DNA from: Ferroacidibacillus organovorans
Lineage (GTDB): Bacteria > Bacillota > Bacilli > Alicyclobacillales > SLC66
Reading direction: 5' to 3'
NCBI RefSeq assembly: GCF_001642725.1
Contig: NZ_LSUQ01000013.1
Coordinates: 1 to 55,329, forward strand
Length of the DNA: 55,329 nucleotides
The position numbers were made by a program, and so were the translations under genes. Shown piece after piece: positions 1 through 8,328 of the stretch (its first letter is position 1; the number at the start of each line of letters is the position of its first letter). The notes under the pieces were generated by a model. That model was not told the DNA's origin. It saw only the letters and a program-made list of their open reading frames with translations, and searched no databases.

Positions 1-66
1 TGGCTCTATTCGATTAACGAGGTGGCTCTAAACTATTAACCTAGTGGTCCTACGGCACTGAAATAT
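1..66. repeat. Tandem 22-bp repeats, probable insertion-sequence end
   Basis: Two copies of a 22-bp unit that starts TGGCTCTA and ends with an ATTAAC-type block lie at 1-22 and 23-44. A weaker third copy starts at 45 with TGGTCCTA. Such tandem subterminal repeats are typical transposase-binding sites at the ends of IS21-like elements, and a transposon-type protein lies next door. The rest of the element would lie outside the window. The family assignment is from memory of IS21-like ends and is uncertain. Confidence 0.4.
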
Positions 67-172
67 TCACTTGACCCCTGTATCATTGGGATCCTCCTCC
101 TCCTTTTTGGGCTATGAACCCATTTTCATAGCAATCGGAGGAAGGCTCCATAGACACATTTTGTGGGGAAGT

Positions 173-763
173 TCAGTTTGCAAAATATTGATTTGAGTGG
201 CGTAGGCGGGATAGGCCGTGAAACAACCCAACGCTCACTCCCATTGGCAGTGCTTCGCGCCAAATCCGTTTCCACAGCCCAATCCGCTTCACAGGACGGT
301 CTCTGCCACGGGGTATCTCCAAGGAGGGCTTGGCGACGAGGACACACTGCCAGAACCCTGTTTCCATCGAATCCATCCGCGCCTTCCACCGTTTATACCA
401 TCGCCAAACGGTTTTGGAGGAAATGGGGCCGGAAGGGTAGGGGACCGATTCGCCCACTTGCTCCAGCGACTGCCCGTTTTCGTGTTCAAGCAATACATTT
501 TCTTGCAAATCCCATATACATCGCTGGTAACGGCCAATGAAAGATGGATATACAGTTACGGTTTTACCGCAGGCTTCACACCTGAACCGGAACAAACGAA
601 TGCGGTCTCTGTGCTTCCCGCAACACACATCCCGCTCGAACTGATCGTGCTTACTTAAGGGATGTTGCCTCCCACAACGGGTACACGTTTGTGGACGAAT
701 TATGGATAGATCTGGATGCTCACAAAACTCCAAATAAGAATGGACATTTGATAACGGATCCAT
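173..763 (-). CDS. DUF6431-like zinc-ribbon/HTH protein, transposon-associated
   Basis: A 196-aa protein with two Cys pairs near the N-terminus (CTRCGRQH at about residues 27-34 and CEACGKTV at about 62-69), consistent with a zinc ribbon. A helix-turn-helix-like stretch follows (SSKTVWRWYKRWKAR, about 114-128). This arrangement matches DUF6431 proteins, which I know mainly from Firmicute mobile elements. It faces the tandem repeats at 1-66, which supports an IS context. No DDE transposase is visible, so it may be an accessory protein or a solo remnant. No convincing Shine-Dalgarno precedes the ATG. Its function is unknown. Confidence 0.55.
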   Translation of the reverse strand: MDPLSNVHSYLEFCEHPDLSIIRPQTCTRCGRQHPLSKHDQFERDVCCGKHRDRIRLFRFRCEACGKTVTVYPSFIGRYQRCIWDLQENVLLEHENGQSLEQVGESVPYPSGPISSKTVWRWYKRWKARMDSMETGFWQCVLVAKPSLEIPRGRDRPVKRIGLWKRIWREALPMGVSVGLFHGLSRLRHSNQYFAN

Positions 764-810
764 GTATTATGTAGGCATATTCAGGCGTGCGTAAGCACGA
801 CCTTGTGGAG

Positions 811-854
811 AGAAGAGAGACCAGGCCGCCAAAACCTGAGGTCTCTCTTCTTTT
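811..854 (+). terminator. Long perfect inverted repeat with short T tract
   Basis: AGAAGAGAGACC at 811-822 pairs perfectly with GGTCTCTCTTCT at 840-851, and AGG/CCT can extend the stem. A short T run follows. It resembles an intrinsic terminator, although no plus-strand gene clearly ends here. It could also mark the far boundary of the mobile segment. Confidence 0.5.
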
Positions 855-1420
855 ATGCCATTACCCTCCCGCTGATGGTTGTCGTTTCAACGATGATCTG
901 CATACGACAATCATTGACAAAATCCTTCGTCAAACGGGGCGACAAAAAACCGCTCATCCGCGGTCAAACAGCGTGAGCGGCTACAGAATAGCTCGATGAA
1001 TTGAAACAGGAGATCATCAATCAGATGGTGTAATTTCACGTTTACAATATGGGATTTAAGTGAAACGAAAATCTTCGGGAATACTTGCCTTGCTTGAATT
1101 TTTGGCTATTTATTGGTCGTTCCATATATATTTATGAATAATCAAACGTATTATGTCAAATCTAACAGCTTTCGTGGGTGCGCTAAGAGAAAGGTAAAAA
1201 GGATAGCTCAGCATTAGCGCGGTATTGACCGACTCTGCGAAAATATCAGAGGACAATATGTTATGGATATCTCAAAACTGAGCACACGGATGACGTTGTT
1301 CGAGTGGTAACAGCGGAGAACGGGTAAGAGGAAAGAGTAGGAATTAGGTTGTGAATCAATTTGATAGAGAATGTATGCTGTGTGATAATAAAAGGAAAAC
1401 TTGAAAAGGAGATTTTCCGT
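855..1420. other. Intergenic region with no supportable gene
   Basis: AT-rich sequence of about 570 bases. The short reading frames here have no recognisable domain and mostly no ribosome binding site. A weak hairpin (CCGCTCAT/GTGAGCGG) lies near 950-985. A GAGGAAAG at about 1329 is too far from the next start to be its Shine-Dalgarno. Confidence 0.5.
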
Positions 1421-3166
1421 TTGGGCAATTTTAAAAAATGGGCTTGGATAGAATCTAGTCTGCTCGGCCTTATCTCTTTGGTCGTATATTTAGCTAATGG
1501 TATATTTACTAACCCATCAGGTGACGTCGTACCTGCATCTGTGCTTCCATTTTCCATAATACTGCATCATAATTTTTATATCGGACGCTATCTTATGTTT
1601 TCTCATCAAGATAGCCCCTATTATTTGGATGCCTTCAAAAATCATTTTATTTCTGCATATCCCATAGGCTCTGCCATCACGGCGCTCCCAGTTTATTTAA
1701 TATTTCTGCTCTTTGGCGGTCATGCGACTGCTATCACGGGCGCGATTCTGGGAAAGATTAGTGCGTCGATTATTTCTGGCGCATCAGTCATTTGGCTTTA
1801 TTGGACTATGGAACGTCTATCGATCAAGCGGTCAGTAAAAATTGTTTTCGCTATTCTCTACGGCTTGGGATCCGAGACGATGTCTATAAGCAGTCAAGGT
1901 TTGTGGCAACACGGTCCTGCACAATTTTGGATAGTAGGATTCTTGTATTTTGTGGTCATGGCCTATGATAGAGAAAGAGCACGAGCTTGGATTTATATCT
2001 GTACCGGAATATCGGTAGGTATGATATTGCTGTCGCGTCCCGTAGATTTACTTTTAATTCTTCCCTTCCTTATTTTACTTAGGAATCAGCATATTAGGAA
2101 AAACATATGGATAACAGTGGCTACATTCGTTCCTTTTCTTGCTTTTAACATGGCTTATGATCATTATTTCCATGGCCACATAGTTTCAACTGGATATGGA
2201 TCGGTGGCTAAAGAATTGTCATTGTTCAGTTTTCCTCTCATTCCCGGTCTGCTAGGAAATCTCTTCAGCCCTAGCAAAGGCCTGTTCGTGTTCATGCCAT
2301 GGGCTCTCATATCGTTTGCGTGGATCACCAGATTTCGCTCACAACGATTTAATAATTCAATTTATTTCCCTGCGCTTCTCTCTTTTTTTCCTTACATCGT
2401 ACTGTACGCTCTTTATTATCAATGGTCAGCTGGGGCCAGTTACGGACCTAGATACATGACTGATGTACTACCGCTGTTAGCAATATTAGGATCCGGATAT
2501 ATGACTAACTTAAATATAGCTAATTTAACATTACTAAAACTCAACACGTTTCGTGCATTGACTGGGCTAGTAATAGCATGGAGTATTGCGCTGCAACTTC
2601 TTGGAACTTATGTGCCTGGCGGTTCTGCGTGGAATGATGCATACAGTCCGAATAATTTCTTTACTCCGCTATGGATAATTCGAGGAAGTGAAGCGGCATA
2701 TTATTTCAATACACTCAAGTCATCGTTGTTGCCAGCAGCGCCAATTACTAAACCAGATGCCATTTTCTCGAATATGCAATTGTTATACAAACCGTATATT
2801 TACGAAAAAGGAATCATGCCATCTATTTTTATTCCTAATACAACATATGTCGGTACCGTTGTGGTAAAGAACGCTGGTAGCCAAGGATGGTCTGCGTATC
2901 CGTCGTCATCCGGGGGCGATGTCGTCCATTTTAGCTATAACGTGTGGCAACATAGAAAACTGATTGCGTCAGTTTCAGGCCTACGCTCAGCCCTGCTCCA
3001 CTCCGTGCAGCCTGGTAAAAGTATAAAGATTTACTTTCATTTTGTTACTCCAAGCATTCCAGGAAAATATACCTATGTGTTTACCCTCGTTGACGAAGGA
3101 GTGTGTTGGTTTCAAAACGAATTGAGTTCCACCAACGCGGACATCGCAACTATTAAAGTTGGTTAA
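1421..3166 (+). CDS. GT-C-like membrane glycosyltransferase with C-terminal beta-sandwich
   Basis: A polytopic membrane protein with about ten hydrophobic segments spread over residues 1-440, including the WQHGPAQ motif seen in dolichyl/polyprenyl-phosphate-sugar glycosyltransferases of the GT-C fold. The last ~110 residues are not hydrophobic. Their W-G...V.FSY..W...PG..Y.F.LVDEGV.WF pattern suggests an Ig/NBR1-like extracytoplasmic beta-sandwich. I chose the TTG at 1421 because AAAAGGAG ends 9 bases upstream. An in-frame TTG at 1361 would add 20 residues but has no good ribosome site. The gene is clearly more AT-rich than the rml operon next door, which suggests recent acquisition. Donor and acceptor are unknown; cell-surface glycosylation is an inference. 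Confidence 0.65.
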   Translation: MGNFKKWAWIESSLLGLISLVVYLANGIFTNPSGDVVPASVLPFSIILHHNFYIGRYLMFSHQDSPYYLDAFKNHFISAYPIGSAITALPVYLIFLLFGGHATAITGAILGKISASIISGASVIWLYWTMERLSIKRSVKIVFAILYGLGSETMSISSQGLWQHGPAQFWIVGFLYFVVMAYDRERARAWIYICTGISVGMILLSRPVDLLLILPFLILLRNQHIRKNIWITVATFVPFLAFNMAYDHYFHGHIVSTGYGSVAKELSLFSFPLIPGLLGNLFSPSKGLFVFMPWALISFAWITRFRSQRFNNSIYFPALLSFFPYIVLYALYYQWSAGASYGPRYMTDVLPLLAILGSGYMTNLNIANLTLLKLNTFRALTGLVIAWSIALQLLGTYVPGGSAWNDAYSPNNFFTPLWIIRGSEAAYYFNTLKSSLLPAAPITKPDAIFSNMQLLYKPYIYEKGIMPSIFIPNTTYVGTVVVKNAGSQGWSAYPSSSGGDVVHFSYNVWQHRKLIASVSGLRSALLHSVQPGKSIKIYFHFVTPSIPGKYTYVFTLVDEGVCWFQNELSSTNADIATIKVG

Positions 3167-3173
3167 TAAGTCA

Positions 3174-3415
3174 ATCTGAATTCGGTAACTTCAGGTAGCC
3201 GGTAAATGTGGACGTCTTATCGGGGTCAATGGTGATAATTGTCGTGCTAAAACTTACCCTTGAATCCCGACAGCATTGTTCAGTAGTGGCATGTTCGTAA
3301 GCGTGAAAGGGAAAGTAACTGTATTGGGTGTCGTCATTTCGTTTTCGTATGCGTCCAAATAGAAGATGAATTTCTTCGTTGTTCCGAGATCGGGCTATGC
3401 ACAATAAATAGTGAT
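3174..3415 (-). pseudogene. Frameshifted remnant of an extracytoplasmic-type protein
   Basis: Read on the minus strand, two consecutive protein-like segments sit in different frames. One is KKFIFYLDAYENEMTTPN...LTNMPLLNNAVGIQG, ending in a stop. The next, one frame over, is VSFSTTIITIDPDK...GYLKLPNSD, ending in a stop at 3174. Alternating hydrophobic residues suggest beta-strands of a secreted or stalk-type protein. No start or upstream domain is visible, so this would be the C-terminal end of a decayed gene. The family is not recognised. Confidence 0.35.
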
Positions 3416-3429
3416 TTAGCTTTGACAGT

Positions 3430-3464
3430 GAAACACATGGAGTTGTGCCATGTGTTTCTTTTGT
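3430..3464 (+). terminator. Intrinsic terminator upstream of rmlD
   Basis: GAAACACATGG (3430-3440) and CCATGTGTTTC (3448-3458) form a perfect 11-bp stem with a 7-nt loop, followed by a T-rich tail. It separates the upstream membrane glycosyltransferase from the rhamnose operon. A TATGAT at about 3477 may be the -10 element of the operon promoter, but no clear -35 is seen. Confidence 0.75.
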
Positions 3465-3520
3465 GTGTAGTAGGAGTATGATAAAGTCAACATTGAGAAT
3501 GACTTGGACGTGGTGATGGC

Positions 3521-4384
3521 ATGAAGGTATTGATCGCAGGTGCGGGCGGTATGCTTGGCACGGATTTGCAGAAGGCGTTTGCAGACACGCCATGCATCGC
3601 GCTCACGCGCAATGAACTGGATATCACGCAGGAGCTTGCGGTGCGCGAGGCGGTTCAGATGCATCGTCCGGACGTGATTCTAAACGCGGCGGCGTACACG
3701 AATGTGGATCGCTGTGAGACGGAGATTGATCAGGCATACGCGGTGAATGCGGTCGGCGCGCGCAATGTGGCGGTCGCCGCCGAGCAGATTGGTGCGCGGT
3801 TGGTTCATGTGAGCACGGATTATGTGTTTCCAGGGGTCAGTGACCGTCCGTATCGCGAGGAAGACGAAACGGGACCGATCGGGGAGTATGGCCGGAGCAA
3901 ACTCGCCGGAGAACAGCTCGTGAGAAGCTTATGTAAAAAACATTATATTGTGCGAACGTCTTGGCTTTATGGAAAACACGGCCCGAATTTCGTGAAAACG
4001 ATGTTGAGGATAGGGAGAGAACAGGGTGCGGCGCGCGTCGTGGATGACCAGGTGGGGAGTCCGACGTATACGGCCGATCTGGCGCAGGCGATTCGGACGC
4101 TTGTCGAGACGCCGCAGTACGGCGTTTACCATCTGTCCAATCAGGGCGCCTGTTCGTGGCACGCGTTCGCGGAGGATATTTTTACGCTGGCGGGCGTCGA
4201 TGTAAACCTTCAGGCGATCAAGACACACGAATTTCCGCGCCCCGCAAAACGCCCGGCGTATTCGGTGATGGACAACATGATGTGGCGACTAAGCGGCCAT
4301 GCGTCGCTTCGCCACTACCGCGCGGCACTCGTTGCCTATTTGCGGGAGACGGACGAGATTCAGGGAGGAGATCACACCTCGTGA
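3521..4384 (+). CDS. rmlD: dTDP-4-dehydrorhamnose reductase
   Basis: A 287-aa member of the RmlD family of extended short-chain dehydrogenases. It catalyses the last step of dTDP-L-rhamnose synthesis, NAD(P)H-dependent reduction of dTDP-6-deoxy-L-lyxo-4-hexulose. The N-terminal Rossmann motif GAGGMLG (residues 7-13), STDYVF (about 99-104) and the catalytic YGRSK (about 128-132) are all present. The length is normal for the family. It is the first gene of the rmlD-A-B-C cluster, and its stop overlaps the GTG of rmlA by 4 bp, which indicates translational coupling. The ATG start has only a weak GGTGAT ribosome site. Confidence 0.93.
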   Translation: MKVLIAGAGGMLGTDLQKAFADTPCIALTRNELDITQELAVREAVQMHRPDVILNAAAYTNVDRCETEIDQAYAVNAVGARNVAVAAEQIGARLVHVSTDYVFPGVSDRPYREEDETGPIGEYGRSKLAGEQLVRSLCKKHYIVRTSWLYGKHGPNFVKTMLRIGREQGAARVVDDQVGSPTYTADLAQAIRTLVETPQYGVYHLSNQGACSWHAFAEDIFTLAGVDVNLQAIKTHEFPRPAKRPAYSVMDNMMWRLSGHASLRHYRAALVAYLRETDEIQGGDHTS

Positions 4385-5445
4385 AGGCGCTTATTCTAAG
4401 TGGAGGTACAGGGTCGCGTTTGCGACCGCTCACGTACACGGGCGCAAAGCAACTGATCCCTGTGGCGAACAAACCGATCTTGTTTTATGCGATTGAAGCG
4501 ATCCGCGAGGCCGGCATCACGGAGATCGGCATGATCGTCGGAGAAACGGGAGCCGAGATTGAGCGCGTGGTTGGTGATGGACAAGCGTTTGGTGTGAAGA
4601 TCACGTACATACCGCAGGAGGCGCCGCTCGGGCTTGCGCACGCAGTCAAGATCGCGGAACCGTTTATCGGAGCGGACGATTTTCTCATGTTTCTCGGGGA
4701 CAATTTGGTGCGTGACGGGGTACGCGCGTTTTCTGAGCAGTTTCAAACGAGCAAGCCAAACGGCATGATTCTTTTGAGTCGCGTACCCAATCCACAAAGG
4801 TTTGGCGTGGCGGAGATTCAAGGCGGTCAGGTTACACGACTTATCGAGAAGCCGAAGGTTCCGCCGAGCGACTTGGCGCTGGTGGGTGTGTACTTGTTTG
4901 ACCGCTCGATCTTTCGCGCGGTCAACGAGATTGCGCCGTCGGCGCGCGGAGAGCTTGAGATCACCGATGCGATCCAGCACCTGATCGATCACGGCTACCG
5001 CGTCGAGGCGCACATCATCGACGGTTGGTGGAAAGACACGGGGAAGCCGGAAGACATGCTGGAGGCTAACCGCATGATGGTCGAGAACATCACGCCTTCG
5101 TGTGACGGAAAGGTCGATCAACATTCACAGGTGATCGGTCGCGCATGCATCGCGTCGGGCGCGGTGATTGAGAATAGTGTGATTCGCGGCCCTGTCGTGA
5201 TTGGGGCAAACGCGGTGATCAGAAATTCGTATATCGGGCCATTCACGAGCATCAGCGAGGGTGTGCGGATCGAAGGCAGCGAGCTTGAAAACAGCATCAT
5301 CCTGCAAGATACGGTGATCGAGTTTATTCCGACAAGGATCGACAGCAGCCTGATCGGGAAGAACGTTCACATCTCCAAGGTGATTGAACGGCCGAAGGCA
5401 CTGACGTTTGTGCTCGGGGATAACAGCCGCGCCGAAGTGCAGTAG
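4381..5445 (+). CDS. rmlA: Glucose-1-phosphate thymidylyltransferase, long form
   Basis: Makes dTDP-glucose from dTTP and glucose-1-phosphate, the first step of the rhamnose pathway. The N-terminal nucleotidyltransferase signature is LSGGTGSRLRPLT, followed by GAKQLIPVANKP and later the EKP motif IEKPKVPPSD. About 354 residues is longer than the ~290 of classic RmlA. The extra C-terminal ~100 residues contain hexapeptide-like repeats (SGAVIENSVIRGPVVIGANA), giving the StrD/long-type architecture with a left-handed beta-helix. The GTG start is preceded by GGAGGAG and overlaps the rmlD stop. Longer upstream in-frame starts lie inside rmlD and are rejected. Confidence 0.92.
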   Translation: MKALILSGGTGSRLRPLTYTGAKQLIPVANKPILFYAIEAIREAGITEIGMIVGETGAEIERVVGDGQAFGVKITYIPQEAPLGLAHAVKIAEPFIGADDFLMFLGDNLVRDGVRAFSEQFQTSKPNGMILLSRVPNPQRFGVAEIQGGQVTRLIEKPKVPPSDLALVGVYLFDRSIFRAVNEIAPSARGELEITDAIQHLIDHGYRVEAHIIDGWWKDTGKPEDMLEANRMMVENITPSCDGKVDQHSQVIGRACIASGAVIENSVIRGPVVIGANAVIRNSYIGPFTSISEGVRIEGSELENSIILQDTVIEFIPTRIDSSLIGKNVHISKVIERPKALTFVLGDNSRAEVQ

Positions 5446-5513
5446 GGAGAATACGCTGTAGAGCGACGCGTGCTGTGAGGTGCATAAGCGTAGACTTGGA
5501 AACGGGGGATGGC

Positions 5514-6488
5514 ATGGTTTCGCGACTGTTGGTGACTGGTGGCGCAGGCTTTATTGGTTGTCATTTTATTCGCATAATGCTTGAGACGCATTCGGATCTG
5601 CACATTGTAAACCTTGACGCGCTTACGTATGCGGCCAATCGCGAGGCATTGCGTTCTTTCGACGGAATTCCGCGCTATACGTTTGTGCAAGGGGACATCA
5701 CCGACGCGGTACTTGTTGATCGCCTGATGCAGCAGGTGGACGGAGTGGTCAACTTTGCCGCTGAATCGCACGTCGATCGCAGCATCGCCGATCCGGGAAT
5801 TTTCGTAAAGACGAACGTGTTGGGGACGCAGGTGCTGCTTTGTGCGGCGAGACAGCATGGCGTGAAGCGCTATCTGCAAGTGTCGACGGATGAGGTGTAC
5901 GGGACGCTTGGCGCAAAAGGGCACTTCACGGAAGAAACGCCGCTTGCCGCGAACAGCCCATACTCGGCGAGCAAGGCGGGCGCCGATTTGATGGTGCGCG
6001 CGTATCACGAGACGTTTGGCCTTCCGACGCTGATCACGCGCTGCTCGAACAACTATGGACCTTACCAGCATGACGAGAAGTTGATCCCTACGCTGATTCG
6101 AAAAGCACTGCGGAATGAACTTCTGCCAATCTATGGCGACGGACAGAATGTGCGCGATTGGCTGTTTGTGGAGGATCACTGTCGCGCGATTGACCTTGTG
6201 CTGCGTGAAGGAACGGTCGGTCAGGTGTATAACGTAGGTGGACACAACGAGTGGAAAAATATTGATATCGCTAGATTGATTCTAAGTATGCTAGGGAAGT
6301 CGGAATCGCTGATCTCGTATGTGGATGACCGTCTGGGGCATGACCGCCGCTATGCGATTGACGCAAAGAAGATGCAGGATGTGTTTGGCTGGGTACCTGA
6401 CGTGACGTTTGAGCAGGGAATTCAGTCGACGATCGCGTGGTATGCCGAGCATTACGCCACGTCGAGCGCGAGGAGTGAAGAGCGATGA
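5514..6488 (+). CDS. rmlB: dTDP-glucose 4,6-dehydratase
   Basis: Converts dTDP-glucose to dTDP-4-keto-6-deoxyglucose with bound NAD+. The NAD-binding motif GGAGFIG lies at residues 8-14, STDEVYG around 120-126 and the catalytic YSASK around 146-150. RCSNNYGPYQ and DWLFVEDHC are further family landmarks. I take the ATG at 5514 because GGGGGAT lies 5-10 bases upstream and the Rossmann motif then sits at the usual distance. A GTG at 5475 would add 13 atypical residues. The ~325-aa length is typical. The gene overlaps rmlC by 4 bp (ATGA). Confidence 0.94.
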   Translation: MVSRLLVTGGAGFIGCHFIRIMLETHSDLHIVNLDALTYAANREALRSFDGIPRYTFVQGDITDAVLVDRLMQQVDGVVNFAAESHVDRSIADPGIFVKTNVLGTQVLLCAARQHGVKRYLQVSTDEVYGTLGAKGHFTEETPLAANSPYSASKAGADLMVRAYHETFGLPTLITRCSNNYGPYQHDEKLIPTLIRKALRNELLPIYGDGQNVRDWLFVEDHCRAIDLVLREGTVGQVYNVGGHNEWKNIDIARLILSMLGKSESLISYVDDRLGHDRRYAIDAKKMQDVFGWVPDVTFEQGIQSTIAWYAEHYATSSARSEER

Positions 6489-7027
6489 AGGTGGAACCGC
6501 TAGGATTGCCAGGCGTCTTTTTGATTACGCCAACGGCGCACGGCGACGCGCGCGGATTCTTTATGGAGAGTTATCGCCGTGACGTTCTCTTGGCGCACGG
6601 GGTCGACATCGAATTCGTGCAGGACAATCACTCGCTGTCCGCACAAAAAGGTACGGTGCGAGGGCTCCACTACCAGGAAGAGTCGATGGCCCAGACGAAG
6701 CTGTTGAGAGTACTGACAGGTTCCGTGTATGATGTAGCAGTGGACATTCGCCGCGATTCGCCGACGTATGGCAAATGGGTCGGTGTGACCTTGAGCGCGG
6801 AGAACCGCCAGCAGATCTTGATTCCGAAAGGGTTCGCACACGGCTTTTGCACGCTAGAACCAAACACACAGATCCACTACAAAGTCGACGCCTACTATTC
6901 CTCGGCACACGACCGCGGCATTCGCTGGAACGACCCGGCGATTGGGATCGACTGGCCCGTGACGGAGGCAGAAGCTGTGCTGTCTGCGAAGGATGCGGCG
7001 TCGCCGATGCTGAGTTTCTTAGAATGA
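6485..7027 (+). CDS. rmlC: dTDP-4-dehydrorhamnose 3,5-epimerase
   Basis: A 180-aa cupin-fold epimerase that inverts C3 and C5 of the 4-keto sugar between the RmlB and RmlD steps. It shows the family motifs DARGFFMESY, QDNHSLSAQKGTVRGLHYQ (with the catalytic His) and PKGFAHGFCTLE. The start overlaps the rmlB stop. This is the last gene of the operon and completes all four dTDP-L-rhamnose enzymes. No rhamnosyltransferase or polymerase follows directly. No strong terminator is visible between it and the next gene at 7136. Confidence 0.94.
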   Translation: MKVEPLGLPGVFLITPTAHGDARGFFMESYRRDVLLAHGVDIEFVQDNHSLSAQKGTVRGLHYQEESMAQTKLLRVLTGSVYDVAVDIRRDSPTYGKWVGVTLSAENRQQILIPKGFAHGFCTLEPNTQIHYKVDAYYSSAHDRGIRWNDPAIGIDWPVTEAEAVLSAKDAASPMLSFLE

Positions 7028-7135
7028 GGTCACGGACAGAGATACGATAGGATCATAATCGCTCCATTTGTTTATGGTCACTGAGGACGCTCTGTGGGAA
7101 AATGAGTTTGAATCGATCAAATTGGAGGGGATAGC

Positions 7136-7822
7136 TTGCTCAGTGACCGAGATTTAAAAAGACTGGCGCTTACGCATGAACTTATCACTCCGTTTGATCT
7201 TAATGATTTTGAAGGTGCAACGATCAATCTAAGGCTTGGACAAACGATTCGAAAGTATATCTCGGATGAATCGATCATCCTCGGAAAAGAAGTTTTCGAA
7301 GATGATTATTTGGAGATCGATCTCACGGAGAATGATTTTTTCCTGGAACCAGGAGAGTCTGTTTTGATACAAACCTATGAATTTATTAACGTTCCAGAGT
7401 CGCTAAGTGCGCGTGTTTATGAACGATATAGTATCAAATCACTGGGCCTTATGATTAGTCCGGCGCATTACCTCACTCCCGGATATCGCGGAAATATCGG
7501 CCTTCTGGCGATAAACCACTCTGCTGTACCGATCAGGCTGACGCCAGGTATCAAGATTTGTCAGATCGGATTCTTTGCGTTGTCGTCCATTCCCTTAAAA
7601 CCCTATGAGAAACAAGATGGTAAGTATATGGACGCCAAGGATGTAAGCATTTCGAAGTTGCACTTGGATAAGGATATCCAGGAATTTTTAAAACAAAAGG
7701 GTATCTCGCGTGTGTCTGATGATATGGCCAAAGCGCTGGGAGATCATTTAATGGGGCATATTCGTGAATCTGCAAAGCGACTTGCCGATACCATTCGATA
7801 TGAACAGGATTTATTCGCGTGA
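7136..7822 (+). CDS. dCTP deaminase/dUTPase-fold protein lacking the catalytic Glu
   Basis: 228 aa. The N-terminus (MLSDRDLKRL...ITPF...GATINLRLG) and the central ARVYERYSIKSLGL...PGYRGNIGLLAINHS...CQIGFF follow the dCTP deaminase fold. In canonical Dcd the segment G-F-x-G-x-I-T-L-E carries the catalytic Glu. Here the aligned position (about residue 124) is Leu, and the RSS motif is RYS (97-99). The dUTPase catalytic Asp motif is also absent (LTPGY). About 55 extra C-terminal residues form a probable helical tail. The TTG start has GGAGGGG 5 bases upstream. The stop overlaps the next gene by 4 bp. Base composition is more AT-rich than rml. It may be a nucleotide sensor rather than an enzyme; that is inference. 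Confidence 0.72.
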   Translation: MLSDRDLKRLALTHELITPFDLNDFEGATINLRLGQTIRKYISDESIILGKEVFEDDYLEIDLTENDFFLEPGESVLIQTYEFINVPESLSARVYERYSIKSLGLMISPAHYLTPGYRGNIGLLAINHSAVPIRLTPGIKICQIGFFALSSIPLKPYEKQDGKYMDAKDVSISKLHLDKDIQEFLKQKGISRVSDDMAKALGDHLMGHIRESAKRLADTIRYEQDLFA

Positions 7823-8175
7823 GTGATTTGAGGGATATTGTAACTCGACATGTTGAAGACCAGCTTCGTAGTGAGTTCCCAGTGAAAGAATTCAGTGACG
7901 AGCAATTGTCTAAAATTCTAGATAATAAACGCGCAGATGGCAGTATCAATCGCGAAGTCAATCGTATTCTTGACACTTTTTTAGAGGAAATTGAAGAGAA
8001 CTCTTCCAAGAAAAAAAGAAGACGCATCCTCAATTTCTCATTTTCAGCCGCTGGCCTGATCCTCACAACGATCATCGGATATGCCGTAAACATGACCAAT
8101 TGGTCTATGGTGATTGGTATGATCATTGCGATGTTGATCGTCAATGCGTTGTTCTTATTTTTTGCTGATCAATAA
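7819..8175 (+). CDS. Small two-helix membrane protein coupled to the Dcd-like gene
   Basis: 118 aa, translated from a GTG that overlaps the stop of the upstream gene (GTGA). Residues 1-70 are charged and probably helical and cytoplasmic, ending in a Lys/Arg-rich stretch (KKKRRR, 65-69 region). Two hydrophobic segments follow at about 72-92 and 96-116, and the protein ends right after the second. The soluble head with a C-terminal two-helix hairpin resembles 2TM effector layouts such as SLATT in defence systems, but no family is recognised. Tight coupling says the two products act together. Function unknown. Confidence 0.6.
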   Translation: MSDLRDIVTRHVEDQLRSEFPVKEFSDEQLSKILDNKRADGSINREVNRILDTFLEEIEENSSKKKRRRILNFSFSAAGLILTTIIGYAVNMTNWSMVIGMIIAMLIVNALFLFFADQ

Positions 8176-8328
8176 GCTGTTACTTTGTGAAGGAGGCGCT
8201 GATGTAGAGTTGTATGTGGATGAAATGGGATTTGGCGCGTATTGTATTTCATCTTCTTACAGTGTCCAACCATCAATTGATACGTTCAATTACACGTGTT
8301 ACAATGAGAGTCAGGGGCGATGGAGACG

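Noticed and set aside
787-999. 70-aa plus-strand frame
   Set aside because: It runs through the inverted repeat at 811-854, has no family match and no ribosome site.
3171-3593. 140-aa minus-strand frame as an intact gene
   Set aside because: Its start lies inside rmlD and its protein-like part changes frame; only the remnant at 3174-3415 is supportable.
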